Positions 36,233 to 47,900 are shown, numbered from the stretch's first letter. The stretch is DNA of 64,000 nt from Umezawaea tangerina (GCF_003002815.1 NZ_PVTF01000002.1:372001-436000), one strand, 5' to 3'. Numbers and translations are program-made. Notes: generated by a model from the sequence alone, not told the origin.

Positions 36233-37534
36233 TCACGACTTCTCCAGGGCCTGGTCCAGATCCTCGACGAGGTCGTCGAGGTGTTCGAGGCCGATGCTCA
36301 CCCTGATCATGTCCGGGGGCACCGGCGCCTTGCCGGGCTTCGCGTCCCCGACCTGCTTGTGGGTCGTGGTCGCGGGGATCGTCGCCGTGCTCTTCACCTG
36401 GCCGAGGTTGTTCGCCCGCCAGATCAGGTCGAAGTGGTCCAGGATCCCGTACGCCGCCTCGACACCGCCCTTGGGCCGGAAGCACAGCAGGAACCCGAAC
36501 CTGTTCTCCGCGGGCCCGCCGTCCGCGTCGCTGTCGACCAACCACATGTCCCGCTTGGCGATGCCGTGCGAGCGGTGGGTCTCCAGTCCGGGGTAGAAGA
36601 CCTCGGCCACCTTGTCGGACGCCTCGAGGTGCCGGGCGACGCGCAGTGCGCCGGCGGACATTGCGTCCACCCTCCCGCGCAGCTCGCGGATGTCGGCGAG
36701 GATGGTCCACGCGTTGAACGGGCTCAGCACGGATCCCATGTCCCGCAACGGACCGCTGCGCAGGTAGCCCGCGAAGTCGGCGGTCAGCTCCTCGGGCTGC
36801 GCCCGCAGCCGGAGGTCGTGCCGGGCGACCACGACGCCGCCCATGCTGCGGCCGCTGGCCCCGGCGGCCTTGGTGAGCGAGTGCACCACCACGTCGGCGC
36901 CGAGCCCGAGCGGGCGCACCAGCGCGGGTGTCGCCAGGGTCGAGTCGATGATGAGCGGGACACCCGCCTCCCGCGCGAGCGCGCCGAGAGCGGGGATGTC
37001 CACGAGCTGCACGGTGGGGTTCGACGGGGACTCGGCGTAGAGGAACCGGGTGTCGTCGTCGATGCGCCGCGCCCAGTCCTCGATGGACAGGGGGTCGTCG
37101 ACCCAGCGGACGTCCACACCGCGTTCGTCGCCGTAGCGGTTGTTGAAGACCATCGTGGTCGACCCGTAGCACGCCGACGAGGAGACGAAGTTCGGGTGCG
37201 CGCCGACGGACCTGGACAGGAAGGCGGACGTGGCAAGGGTTATCGCGGCCATCCCCGTCCCGGTGGTGGTGGCGCTCACCCCCGCGTCGACCTGGTAGCC
37301 CTCCAGCGCGGCGACGGTGCTCTCCAGGTACCGCACCGTCGGGTTGCCCCGGCGGGCGTAGACCCAGTCGTCGCGTTCGTCGCCCGCGGCGGCGAACATC
37401 GCCTCCGTGGACTCGAAGTGCTGGGCCGTCGTCAGGTAGGCGGGCTCGCTCAGGGAGCCGCGGTGGTTCGCCGACTCCGCGTGGTCGTAGGACCCGCGGA
37501 TGGCCAGGGTCGCGAACCTCGCGTCCGTCACCAC
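36233..37534 (-). CDS. PLP enzyme of the cystathionine gamma-synthase/O-acetylhomoserine sulfhydrylase family
   Basis: A 433-residue gamma-class PLP enzyme. YARRGNPTVRYLESTVAALEG near residue 50 and TGTGMAAITLA are family blocks. The Schiff-base lysine is in VVHSLTKAAGASG near 214, with the PLP aspartate in IIDSTLATP. Family members catalyse gamma-replacement or beta/gamma-elimination. In a biosynthetic cluster it could make an unusual amino acid by joining a nucleophile to an activated homoserine. The lysine loop differs from the usual HSATKYIGGH, so substrate may differ. GTG 37534 sits 6 bases after GGAGGAAGG. Confidence 0.85.
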   Translation of the reverse strand: MVTDARFATLAIRGSYDHAESANHRGSLSEPAYLTTAQHFESTEAMFAAAGDERDDWVYARRGNPTVRYLESTVAALEGYQVDAGVSATTTGTGMAAITLATSAFLSRSVGAHPNFVSSSACYGSTTMVFNNRYGDERGVDVRWVDDPLSIEDWARRIDDDTRFLYAESPSNPTVQLVDIPALGALAREAGVPLIIDSTLATPALVRPLGLGADVVVHSLTKAAGASGRSMGGVVVARHDLRLRAQPEELTADFAGYLRSGPLRDMGSVLSPFNAWTILADIRELRGRVDAMSAGALRVARHLEASDKVAEVFYPGLETHRSHGIAKRDMWLVDSDADGGPAENRFGFLLCFRPKGGVEAAYGILDHFDLIWRANNLGQVKSTATIPATTTHKQVGDAKPGKAPVPPDMIRVSIGLEHLDDLVEDLDQALEKS

Positions 37535-37740
37535 CGCGAACCTTCCTCCACCTCGGTCGTCCCCGTGCGAACGAGTGGTTCCTCCCCGTCCCGGCGACGC
37601 TGTGGACCGGTGCTGTGCGCGGCGCGAGTGGACACAAGGCCAGTTGTAGCACCGCGATTCCTCGGCGCACCAGCCTGCTCAGCCCTCGCCCGGCACACCC
37701 GCGCGGGGGCGTGCGACGGCGTTGTCCGGGGCATGGCGGG

Positions 37741-37779
37741 GAGGTGTGCAGCCGCTCGGCGCGAGCAGTTGCACACCTC
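37741..37779 (-). terminator. hairpin terminator after the SbnB-like gene
   Basis: GAGGTGTGCA (37741-37750) pairs with TGCACACCTC (37770-37779), and the inner CCGCTCG/CGAGCAG extends the stem imperfectly. It lies 20 bp past the stop of the SbnB-like gene and before the PLP enzyme gene on the same strand. Confidence 0.55.
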
Positions 37780-37798
37780 GACGTCCGCCGCGGGCCGG

Positions 37799-38821
37799 TC
37801 AGCGGGGCAGGAGCGTACCCGTGTCGGTGTCGCTCGCGGCGGTGAGCACGCGGGACGCCAGGGCCACGTCGTGGACGCCCATCCCGAACGGGTTGACGAC
37901 CGTCCGGTCGGTGGCGGCGATCGGACGGGAGTACCCGCCGGACAGCAACGCGGCCAGGTCGGCGTCGACCTGGCGGGCGCCGGGCGCCGTGGCACCGGGC
38001 GCGCTCACGCGGCCCGCCTTGGCCAGCCGTCCGAGCAGGCGGGTGTCGTCCTCGCTGACCAGCAGCCAGTCGTCGACGAACAGGTGCTCCGCACCCAGGA
38101 GCACGTCCTCGGCGGCGTCGTCCAGCGACACGTTGAGGAAGACCGACCCCTGGGGTAGCCAGTCCAGCGGCACGTAGGAGGTCGTGGTGGTCGTGGTGGC
38201 GATGCTCACCGGCGCCGACCGGACGGCAGGTTCCGGGTCGGTGACGACCTCGACCTTGACCTCCGGCAGCGACTCGCGCAGCTCCTCGGCGAACGCCGCG
38301 GCCCGGTCGGGCAGCAGGTCGTAGGCGACCACGGACTCCACCGCGCCGTTGGCGGCCAACAGCTCCAGGTGGGTGCGCGCCTGGCGGCCGCAGCCCAGCA
38401 GCGCCACCCGGTCCACGGTGGACAGCGGGCGGATCGCCCGCAGCGCCGCCACCGAGACCGCGGCGGTGCGCAGCGCGCTGATGTGCGCGCCCTCCATGAC
38501 GCACACCGGTGCGGCGGTCTCCCGGTCGTACAACAGGATCAGCCCGGCGGCACGGGGCAGGCCGCGCTCCGCGTTGCCCAGGCAGGCGTTGATGATCTTG
38601 CAGCCGTAGACGTCCTCGTGCCGCGCGGGCAGGATCAGGCTGCGGGCGGCCGTCCCGTCCGGCGCGGTCCAGCGCAGCGCCGCCTCGGCCGCCACACCCG
38701 AGCGGCCCGCGCGGACGGCGAGGAACGCCTCGGTGACCACGTCGAGCGGGTCGATCCGCGCGCACAGCGACGCGACGGTGGCGCCGTCGAGGTAGCGCAG
38801 CGGGGCGGTGGAGTCAGGCAT
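37799..38821 (-). CDS. sbnB: SbnB-like dehydrogenase for 2,3-diaminopropionate synthesis (ornithine cyclodeaminase family)
   Basis: A 340-residue ornithine cyclodeaminase/mu-crystallin family protein. KIINACLGNAERGLPRAAGLILLYDRET and VMEGAHISALRTAAVS match the SbnB branch, and the NAD motif is LLGCGRQARTHLELL near residue 148. SbnB oxidises the N-(1-amino-1-carboxyethyl)-glutamate made by SbnA, giving L-2,3-diaminopropionate and 2-oxoglutarate. The partner gene is at 59482-60471, 20 kb away in the same cluster. ATG 38821 is chosen; a longer frame exists. Confidence 0.82.
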   Translation of the reverse strand: MPDSTAPLRYLDGATVASLCARIDPLDVVTEAFLAVRAGRSGVAAEAALRWTAPDGTAARSLILPARHEDVYGCKIINACLGNAERGLPRAAGLILLYDRETAAPVCVMEGAHISALRTAAVSVAALRAIRPLSTVDRVALLGCGRQARTHLELLAANGAVESVVAYDLLPDRAAAFAEELRESLPEVKVEVVTDPEPAVRSAPVSIATTTTTTSYVPLDWLPQGSVFLNVSLDDAAEDVLLGAEHLFVDDWLLVSEDDTRLLGRLAKAGRVSAPGATAPGARQVDADLAALLSGGYSRPIAATDRTVVNPFGMGVHDVALASRVLTAASDTDTGTLLPR

Positions 38822-38863
38822 GGACACGTCCGTTCTCGCTGTGGGACAAGGGAAACCACGGCC

Positions 38864-38893
38864 TTGATGTGCCCGACCACCGTCCTCTACGGT
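38864..38893 (+). promoter_or_regulatory. putative promoter of the thioesterase gene
   Basis: TTGATG (38864-38869) and TACGGT (38888-38893) are 18 bp apart. The expected start of transcription is at or near the ATG at 38901, so the message may be leaderless, which is common in actinomycetes. Confidence 0.4.
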
Positions 38894-38900
38894 CGTCCGC

Positions 38901-39680
38901 ATGAGCACTCCGCCGCCCCGCCGGAAGAAGCCGCCGCGATGGCTCCTGCGCCGTCCCGACCCGGACGCCCGTGCGCGCCTCTTCCTGTTCCCCTACTCGG
39001 GGTGCGGCGCCTCGATGTACCAGGCGTGGCCGCGGCGCATCGGTGCGGTCGACGTCTGCCTGGTCCAGCCACCGGCCCGGCAGAACAGGATCGCCGAGCC
39101 GCACTACGGGACCTACGAGACCATGGCCGAAGGGCTCATCGAACACCTCCGGCCGCATCTCGACAAGCCGTTCGCGTTCTTCGGGCACTGCAGCGGGGCG
39201 CTCCCCGGCGTGGAGGTGACCCGGCAGCTCGCCGCGGCCGGACTCCCGCTGCCCACCAGGGTTTTCGTCTCGGGGCAGGTGGCCCCGCACGACGGCCCGT
39301 ACGGCAGGCTGCTGGAGCTGGACCGCGACGGGCTGCGCACCGAGCTCGGCCACATCATCACCAACCTCGGCGGCAAGCCGACCGGGTCGCTCGTCGAGAT
39401 GGGGCTGGAGGTGCTCGTCAACGACGTCGAGGCGAACAAGCGCTACTCCCCCGGTCACGTCACGATCCCCGCGGGGATCACGGCGATCGGCTGGACCGAC
39501 GACGTCGAGATCCCCACGAAGCTCATGGGCGGCTGGCAGGACACCTCGGCCGACTGCCGGTCCGTCGAGCTGGAGGGCGGGCACTTCGAGTTCCTCTCCG
39601 CGCCGGAGGCGCTGCTGGCCGAGATCCGCCGGGACTTCGGCGAGTGGGCCGAGGAGCCCGCGGAACCGGGTCAAGGCTGA
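38901..39680 (+). CDS. type II thioesterase (NRPS editing)
   Basis: A 259-residue free-standing thioesterase. FLFPYSGCGASMYQAWPRRI near residue 28, nucleophile FGHCSGALPGVEV near 96, aspartate in GWTDDVEIP and histidine in EGGHFEFLS complete the triad. Such enzymes clear misprimed carrier domains; since no NRPS protein here ends in a TE domain, it might also release the product. It diverges from the SbnB-like gene and its 3' end overlaps the convergent acylase gene by 10 bases. Confidence 0.87.
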   Translation: MSTPPPRRKKPPRWLLRRPDPDARARLFLFPYSGCGASMYQAWPRRIGAVDVCLVQPPARQNRIAEPHYGTYETMAEGLIEHLRPHLDKPFAFFGHCSGALPGVEVTRQLAAAGLPLPTRVFVSGQVAPHDGPYGRLLELDRDGLRTELGHIITNLGGKPTGSLVEMGLEVLVNDVEANKRYSPGHVTIPAGITAIGWTDDVEIPTKLMGGWQDTSADCRSVELEGGHFEFLSAPEALLAEIRRDFGEWAEEPAEPGQG

Positions 39681-41989
39681 GCCGAGCCCCCGTCCGGTGG
39701 GCGGAGCACGTGGTCGCAGCCCGCGCGGCGGGTCCGTTCCCGGAACGGGGGCAGGCTCGCCCAGCGGGCGTGGCGGTCGGCGTAGTGCGGGCTCAGCGGG
39801 TGGCCGGACTGGCCGGCGGGCAGCTCGGTGGTGACGAGGTCGTCCGGGGTGAGCACCACCCGCCCGGCCGCGCCGAACCCGGCGACGGCGGTGCGGACGC
39901 TGTGCAGCATCCCCGCCTGCGGCCGGGGCCGGATGCCGAGCAGGGCGTCCGCCCACGGCGCGAGCGCGACGAGCGGGTGCCGGAGCCCGACCCGGTTCAG
40001 CTTCCCCCACTTCTCCTGCCGGTCGCGCAGCACGGCCGTCACGCAGTCGGCGACGAAGGCGTCCACGTCGGTGGTCCCGGCGGGCAGCAGCGCGGTGTCG
40101 CGGGCGCGCAGGATCGCGAGCAGCGGCCGGTCGAGGTCGCGGAGGGTGAAGCGGAACGCCGGGTCGTGCTCGCGGCAGACGGCGAGGTAGGGCGCGAGCA
40201 CGCGCTGCGCGAGCAGACCGCGCAGGCGCACGAGGACGCCGAAGGCGCGGGAGTCGGTCGACGCGGTGCCGTCCCAGCCCTCCAGCAGGGTCCGGGTCGG
40301 GTCGGCGGGCGGGAGCGCGGCGACGGCGAGGTCGCGGTAGGCCAGGTGCAGCTCGGCGCTGATGTCGTGCTGCAACGCGGTCATGGCCGCCGCGTCCGGG
40401 TGTCCGGTCGCGGTGAGGACGGCGCGGATGCGGCGGGCGCGGTGGCCGGGGTCGAGGTCGAGCCCGATCCGGAACTCGTCCTCGGGCAGGGCTGCGTCGT
40501 TGGCGGACACCAGGATCCCGTCCGCCGGGTCGACGACCCGCGGGCGTTGCGGCCCGGTCAGGTGGCCGTCGGCGGGGTCGGTGCGCGGTGTGCCCGCCGG
40601 GCGGCGCGGCAGCAGGCCGGTCGCCAGGTGCGCCATCCGCTCCCGGTCGACGACCAGGACGTTGAGGGCGACGCCGTGCGCGTCGTCGAGGACCGCGACG
40701 GCCTCGCCGACGTCCGCGGCGTGGGCGAGGCGGTGGAACCGGAGGTCGGCGGCACGGGGGTCGTGGCCCGCCCAGCGGACGGCGATCTTCTCGCCGCACA
40801 GCGGGGTTTCCGGGACGGGCATCGTCCCGTCGGTGGTGATGTCCACCGCGGTCGGACGTTGCCCGCGGACGCGGATGGTCTCGGTGCGGGTGCGCAGGCC
40901 GTCCTGCCCGGCGGGGACGAGGTCGAGCACGTCGGCGGTGAGGTTCGTGACGCCCCAGGCGATGCGCCCGTTGGTGCCGGTGAGCACGACCGGCAAGCCT
41001 GTGCCTGCCAGTCCGCGCAGCCGGGTGCCGGGCCACGCCAGGTCGACCTCGTAGAGCAGGTTCGGCAGGCCGAGCGACAGGTGCAGGTCGCAGGCGAGCA
41101 GCGGCTCCTCCCCCGTGGTGACCCAGCTGTTGGAGCCCGCGACCGCCCGGTCGAGCGCGACGAGGTCGGGATCGCCGGAGTCGCCGCGGTGCCGGGCCAG
41201 GTCGGCCGGGAGCTCGTCCCCGCCGCCCGCCAGGAGGAAGTCGGCCACGGGTGCGGGCAGCGCGCGGCGCACGACCGCCTCGGCCCGTTTGGCCTGCTCG
41301 TTCCAGGACAGCGAGTGGAACAGCACGAGCGCGACCAGCACGCTGTCCTCCACCCGCCACGGCCGCGGCCGGTAGGCCAGGAACCGGCACTCGAACGGGG
41401 TCGCCTTGGCGAAGGCGGCGTTGACGCCGTCGGCGAACGCGGTCAGCAGCTCGCGTTCCGGCTCGGCGAGCCGTTCCGCGGCGGTGCGGGCGGCGGCGGC
41501 GAGGCCGAGCCCGCGGAACGTGGTGTCCGACGGCAGTGCGGTGCGGCCCCACACCTCGGCGAGCCTGCCGCTCCCGGTGCGGCGCATGAGGTCCAGCTGG
41601 AAACCGCGGTCCCGGCCCATCGCGTGGCCGAGCGCGCGGACCGCGTCGAGGTAGGACCCCGCGGTGATCCGGGTGACGCCCTGGCCGGTGGTGCCGACGG
41701 TCACCGGCGCGCTCAGGCCGGGCACCTCGACGTCACCGGGGCAGCCCGGCACCGAGGAGGTGAGGGCGCGCAGCATCCGCCGTTCGACCGCGACCCGGCC
41801 GCGGTGGCGGTGCACGTAGCCGCCGATCCCCGCCGCGCCCACGGCCACCGCGGCGGCCGAGGCCCACGGCCAGGCGAGCAGACCTCCCGCGAGCGCCACC
41901 GCGGCCACGCCCGCGGCGCCCGCCACCCGCGCCGTGGGCAGCAGCCACAGCCTGCGCACCCGCGGCCGGTGGGCCGGACAAGCCGTCAC
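39671..41989 (-). CDS. membrane-anchored penicillin acylase-type Ntn hydrolase
   Basis: A 772-residue Ntn-hydrolase precursor. GTG 41989 overlaps the NRPS stop (GTGA). Two hydrophobic segments near residues 16-55 anchor or export it. The autoprocessing site is VAGSNSWVTTG, placing the nucleophilic serine at about residue 286 as the first residue of the beta chain. The alpha part has MGRDRGFQLDLMRRTGSGRLAEVWG, typical of the family. With an acyl-starting NRPS (FAAL) upstream, the simplest role is removal of the N-terminal fatty acyl group outside or at the membrane, as PvdQ does for pyoverdine. Self-resistance by cleavage, or a releasing role, are alternatives. Confidence 0.85.
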   Translation of the reverse strand: MTACPAHRPRVRRLWLLPTARVAGAAGVAAVALAGGLLAWPWASAAAVAVGAAGIGGYVHRHRGRVAVERRMLRALTSSVPGCPGDVEVPGLSAPVTVGTTGQGVTRITAGSYLDAVRALGHAMGRDRGFQLDLMRRTGSGRLAEVWGRTALPSDTTFRGLGLAAAARTAAERLAEPERELLTAFADGVNAAFAKATPFECRFLAYRPRPWRVEDSVLVALVLFHSLSWNEQAKRAEAVVRRALPAPVADFLLAGGGDELPADLARHRGDSGDPDLVALDRAVAGSNSWVTTGEEPLLACDLHLSLGLPNLLYEVDLAWPGTRLRGLAGTGLPVVLTGTNGRIAWGVTNLTADVLDLVPAGQDGLRTRTETIRVRGQRPTAVDITTDGTMPVPETPLCGEKIAVRWAGHDPRAADLRFHRLAHAADVGEAVAVLDDAHGVALNVLVVDRERMAHLATGLLPRRPAGTPRTDPADGHLTGPQRPRVVDPADGILVSANDAALPEDEFRIGLDLDPGHRARRIRAVLTATGHPDAAAMTALQHDISAELHLAYRDLAVAALPPADPTRTLLEGWDGTASTDSRAFGVLVRLRGLLAQRVLAPYLAVCREHDPAFRFTLRDLDRPLLAILRARDTALLPAGTTDVDAFVADCVTAVLRDRQEKWGKLNRVGLRHPLVALAPWADALLGIRPRPQAGMLHSVRTAVAGFGAAGRVVLTPDDLVTTELPAGQSGHPLSPHYADRHARWASLPPFRERTRRAGCDHVLRPPDGGSAQP

Positions 41990-44900
41990 CGGGCTTCCAG
42001 CAGGGCCGCCGCGGTGGCCCGCACGGTGGCGGTGACCGCGGTGAGCAGCTCGGTGGCGAGCTCCTTGGACGTGGTCGCCGGCTTGTAGCGCAGCTCGAAG
42101 AGCAGCTCGCCGTCGATCGGCGCGATGCCGAGGACGAAGTCCGACGCGGTGGCCGCGATCCGCGCGCCCAGCACGTTGCGCTCGGACTGGTAGGGCGCGA
42201 ACACGAGCCCGTCGTCGGGGACGACGGTGGCGGTCTCCTCCTGCGCGACGAGCATCGCCTCGAACACCGGTCCCGAGGCCGGGTGCCGGTCGCGGATCTC
42301 GGCGAGCACGTCCTCGAACGGCAGCTCCTGGTTCTCGAACGCCGCGACGCACACCTCGCGGGCCTGCGCGCTGACCGCGACCGGGTCGGTGTCGTCCAGC
42401 CGCAGGCGCAGCACGACCGTGTTCGCGACGAGCCCCACGACCTCCTCCAGGCCTGGTTCGACGCGGTTGGCGAGCATGGTGGCGACCCGGATGTCCTCCT
42501 GCCCGCTCCACGCCCGCAGCGTCGCCGCGTAGGCGCCGAGCACGAGCATGAACACCGTCATGCCGTGCCCGCGGGCGGCGTCGCGGACCGCGCGCACGTC
42601 GTCGGCCGGGAGCGTCGCGCCGGTCGACGCCGACCTCAGTCGTTGCACGAACGACGCGGTGCCCAGCTCGGCGAACCGGCTGCCGGGCGCGTCGGCGAGC
42701 GCCGACCACGGCGGGCTGAGCCGGTCGAGCCAGAACGCCCGCTGCCGGGCCGCCTCGTCGGTGGCGAGCCAGTCGGTCCGGTCCTGTGCGAGCCAGCCGC
42801 TGCCGCGTGGAACCGGCCGGAGAGCGGGAGCGCCGTCGGCGGCGATCTCCCGGTAGATCCGGGCCGCGTCGGACAGCAGCAGCGTGAGCGACCAGCCGTC
42901 GCACACGATGTGGTGGATGTTCAGGAAGACCACGTGCCGGTCGGCGGCGAGCCGGTGCACGACCACGCGCACGAGCGGTGCCCGGTCCAGCGGCAGCTCC
43001 TCCCGCGCGGCGGCGGCCATGAGCTTCTCGCAGCCGCGGACGGGGTGCTCGTCGGCTGTGTGGTCCCGCACGTCCACGGTGATCGTGGCGCGCGGCTCGA
43101 CCACCTGGACCGGTCCTTCGCCGGTGTCCTCGAACCGGGTGCGCAGGGCCTCGTGCCGGGTCACCAGCTCGGCGAAGGTCCGCCGCAGCACGTCGAGGTC
43201 GAGCGGCCCGTCCGCGCGCAGGGCGCCCGCCATGCCGAACAGCCCGACGCCGGGCAGCTGGGAGGCGATGTCCCACATCTGGCGCTGCGCCAGGGAAAGC
43301 GGGTAGCGCGCCGCCGTGTCGGGCGCGGTCGGCACCGCTGCCGCCGGTGCCGACTCCGCGGCGCCGTCCAGGGCGTTCGCCAGGCCCGCGATCGTGGGTT
43401 GGGCCATGAAGGCGCGCATCGACAGGGCGCCGTGCCGGGCGCGCAGCCTGCTGACCACCTGCATGGCGGTGAGCGAGTCGCCGCCCGCGTCGAAGAACGG
43501 TGTCGTGGCGTCGATGTCGGCGACCCCGAGGACCTCGGTCCACACCTCCCGGACGCTCGCCTCCAGCCGGGAACCGGACGGCACCGCGGGGATGACGGGC
43601 TCGGGCGCGACCGGGACCGGCGCCGGACCGACCGGGGCCGGGGCCTGGCCGGAGGCCAGCAGCCGGGCCAGGTCGGCGATGCCGGGCAGCGGGGTCTCGC
43701 GGAAGTGACGTCCGGCGTCCGCGACGATCGCGGCGACCACCCTGCGGTGCACCTCCGCCGCCAGCACCAGCGTGCTCTCCGGCAGCGCCGCCGAGTCGTA
43801 CTCCATCAGCAGCCGCAGCTCGTGGTCGCGGACGTCGATGGTGAACGCGGAGCTGAACGCGTAGTGCGTGGACTCCAGCTCCTCGGCGTCCAGGAGCTCC
43901 AGGCTGCCGTCGCGGACCAGCTGCCGCGTGTTGTGGTAGTCGGTGAAGTTGAAGCCGGAGTCGAACATCGGCGCGGTGCCGTGCGCGGTCTGCATCGCCG
44001 CGTTCGGGTACCAGCGGTGCCGCATCATCTCCTGCTCCTCCTCGTGCACCCGCACCGCCAGCTCCGCCCACGTCTGGTCGGCGAGCGCGACGCGCAGCGG
44101 CAGCTGGTTGAGGAACAGGCCCAGGATGCGGTCGGAGTCGCGGTCCTCCGGCCTGCACGAGAACACCGTGCTGGTGGCCACGTCGTCGGAGCCGGTCAGC
44201 CAGGACACGACGCGCAGGTGCGACGCGCACAGCAGCGCCTTCACCGACACGCCCAGCCGGGCGGCGGTGGCGCGCAGCGGTTCGAGCTGCCCGGTGAACG
44301 ACACGTGGTGCCTGCGCATGATCGGAGCGCCGGACCGGTCCGGCGCGATCAGCCGGGCCCGCGTGGCCGTGCGGGCCGCCCAGAACTCCCGGTGCCCCTC
44401 GTCGCGCACGGCCTCCAGCTCCAGCGCCACGTAGTCGCCGAACGCGGTGCGCGGCCGGGGGACGCCCGTGACCGTGCCCTCGGCGAGCAGTGCGCGGTAC
44501 TGGGCCTGGAGGTCCTCGAAGAAGACGTTCACCGACCAGCCGTCGAGGATGGCGTGGTGGTGGGTGAAGATCAGCTGGTAGTCCTCGTCGGACGTGGTGA
44601 GCACGACGAGCCGCAGCAGCGGCGGCGCGGACAGGTCGAAGTCCGTGGCGGTCTCGCGCGCCACGACCTGCCGGATCCGCTCCCGCTGCTCGTCGGCGCC
44701 GAGCCGGGTGAGGTCCTCGACCTCGACCGGCACGGTGACCCCGGTGTGCACGCGCTGCACCGGCCCGAGGTCGTTGGCGAGGTCGAAGCTGGTGCGCAGC
44801 ACGGGATGCGCGTCGGTCACGGCCTGCGCGGCGGCGCGGAACGCGACCGGGTCCATCACGCCGCGGACCCGGTAGCTCAGCATGATGTGGTAGACGCGGG

Positions 44901-47900
44901 CGCCGGGGGCGATCTCCTGGTGGTAGATCATCCCGGACTGCATGGCGGTCATCGGGTAGGCGTCGACGACGTCCGGTGGGAACGCGGTCCCCCTGGGCAG
45001 CAACGAGAACGGCTCGCGGGAGGTCGTGGTGCCGCCCTCCTCGGTGGCCAGCGGCGCGAGCCCGGCGACCGTCGGCGCGGCGTAGACGTCCTGCACGGTC
45101 AGGCCGAGACCGCGGTCCTTGGCGAGGCCGACCAGGCGGATGGCCCGCATCGAGTCGCCGCCGCCGTCGAAGAAGTCGGTGCCGGTGGTGACTGCGGGGT
45201 CGGCCAGCACCTCGCGGAACACCTCCAGCAGCACGGACTCCCGCGCACCGGTCGGGACGGCGGCACCCGCGGGCGCCGCCGTGGTCGTGCCCGCGGTGGC
45301 GGCGACCACGGCCGCGCGGTCGAGCTTCCCGTTGGTGGTCAAGGGGAGCTCGTCCACCACGACGACCGTGCGCGGCACCATGTAGCGGGGCAGCGTCGTG
45401 CGCACGGCGGCGAGCAGTTCCGCGGGGTCGGGCTCGGCACCGGCGGACGGGACGACGACGACCACCAGGTGGGCGCCGCTGTCGTCGCCCGTGACGGCGG
45501 CCCCGGCCGCGGCGACACCGGGCCGGGCGGAGAACGCGGCCTCGATCTCGGCCAGCTCCACCCGGAACCCGTTGACCTGCACCTGCCGGTCGCGGCGGCC
45601 GAGGTAGGCCAGCGTGGTGCCGTTGCGCCGGGCGAGGTCGCCCGAGCGGTACAGGCGGGCGCCGGGCACGTCGCCGAACGGGTCCGGCAGGAACCGCAGC
45701 GCGGTCTCCCGCGGCCTGCCCAGGTAGCCGTCGCTGACCTGCGGGCCGCCGACGTAGATCTCCCCGACGCACCGGTCGGCCACCGGCGTCCCGTCGTCGT
45801 GCAGCACGTGCAGCGCGGTGCCGGGCAGCGGTGTGCCGATGTCCGACTCCGCGGTCCGCACGTCGTCGGCGCGCAGCAACCGCCACGAGGCGTGCACCGT
45901 GGTCTCGGTGATGCCGTACATGTTCACCAGCTGGGTGCGGTCCCCGACGGCGGAGTACCAGCGCTCGACCAGGCTCCGGTCCAATGCCTCGCCCGCGAAC
46001 AGCACGTACCGGATGTGCTCGGTGGCGTCGGGGCGCGCGGCGAGGGCGGGCAGCATGACGGTCAGCGCGGACGGCGTCTGGCTGAGCACGGTCACCCGCT
46101 CGCGGGCGCACAGCTCGGCGAACTCCTCCGGCTCCCAGGTGGTCAGCCGCGGGACCACGACGAGCTTCCCGCCGTGCAGCAGGCACCCGAACATCTCGTA
46201 CATGGACACGTCGAACGAGCAGGCGTGGAACAGGGTCCACACGTCGTCCGGGCCGAGGCCGTACCCGTCCGCGGTGGCGTCGAGCAGGCTGAGCACGTTG
46301 CGGTGGGTGACCCGCACGCCCTTGGGGCGGCCGGTGGAACCGGAGGTGTAGATCACGTAGGCGGCGGCGTGCGCGGGCACGTGGGCGAGCGGCGCCGTGT
46401 CCGCGGCCAGCTCGGCGAGCGTGGCCCGCTCCCCCGGCACGGCGGCGTCCTCGGTGACGGTGAGCTTGGCGCCCGAGTCGGTCAGCACGTCGGTCACCCG
46501 CGCCGTCGGCCACGACTCGTGCAGCACGAGGGAGGCCGCGCCGGAGGCCATCACGCCGAGGATGGCGACGACGAGGTCCAGGCCGCGCGGCAACGACACC
46601 GCGACGACGTCGCCCGCCTCGACACCGCGGGCGCGCAGACCGCCCGCCGTCGCCTCGACCCCGGTCTGGAGGTCCGCGTAGGACAGCACGCCGTCGGGGC
46701 CGGTGACGGCCACGGCGTCCCCGCGCGTGCGGGCGACCTCCGCGAGGCGGCCGGTCAACGACTCGTCGGCGCGCGGCACCCGGTCGGGCTCGGCGACCGC
46801 ACCGGGCGCGGCCACGCCGAACGCGCCGACGGCGAGCCGGGTGACCGGGGCGGTCGGGTCAGCGACGGCGGCCGTCAGCACGGCGAGGGCGGTGGCGGTG
46901 ATGGCCGCGACATCCGCGTCGGCCACGGCCTTCCGGTCGGCCTCGACGTCCACGGTGAGCGTGTCGCCGTCGTCGCGGACCAGGAAGTTCAGGTCGTACT
47001 TGGCACCGACCTGCGGCACCTCGACGTGCTCGACCGCGAGTCCGGCGAACACGGGCGCGGGCAGCTCGGTGCCGATGTCGGTGAGCAGGACGTTGAACGT
47101 CGCGCGCGAGCCCGCCACGTCGGACGGCACGGGCGCGTTGCGGACAGCGCCCAGCACGGAGGTCCTGGTGCGCCGGACGAGGTCGGCGAACGGGGCGTCG
47201 CCGACGTCGAGCCGCACGGGCGCCATGTCCAGCAGCAGGCCGACGACGCGTTCCAGGCCGGGGCGGTCGCGACGGGACACCGGCATGCCCACCACCAGGT
47301 CGGTGCGGCCCGCGTAGCGGGACAGCGCGACGGCGATCGCGGTGGCGACGACGGTGAAGACGCTCGACCGGCCGCTCTCGGCGAGGCCGCGCACGGCGGC
47401 GGTGGTGTCGGCGGGCACGACCACGCGGTGCGCCGCGGCACGGGCGCCGTCGGCGGCGGTCAGCGGCGGGGGAAGCGGCAGCGCGCCGAGCGAGGCGTCG
47501 TCGAGGCGTTCCCGCCAGTACCGGCGCACGGGCGCGAGGTCGGCGTAGGCGAGCCGGTCGTTCTCCCAGCGGGCGTGGTCGACCATGTCCACCGGCGGCG
47601 CGCCGACGTCCGGCTCGGACCCCGTGACCCGGCTGCCGTAGCAGCGGGCGAGGTCGTCGAGCAGCGGGCCGAACGACGAGCCGTCGGCGATGACGTGGTG
47701 CAGCACGAAGAAGAACACGTGGTCGTCGGGTGCGAGCCGGAACAGGCGCATCGCCACCGGCGGCGCGGAGTCCAGCGGCAGCGGCAGGTCCGCGACACGG
47801 GCGCACTCGGCCAGGCACGAGGCCAGGTCCGGTGTGTCGACGACCTCCAGCGGCGGCTCGACCGAGGCGAGCACCCGCTGCCGCGGTTCGCCCTGCGCCA

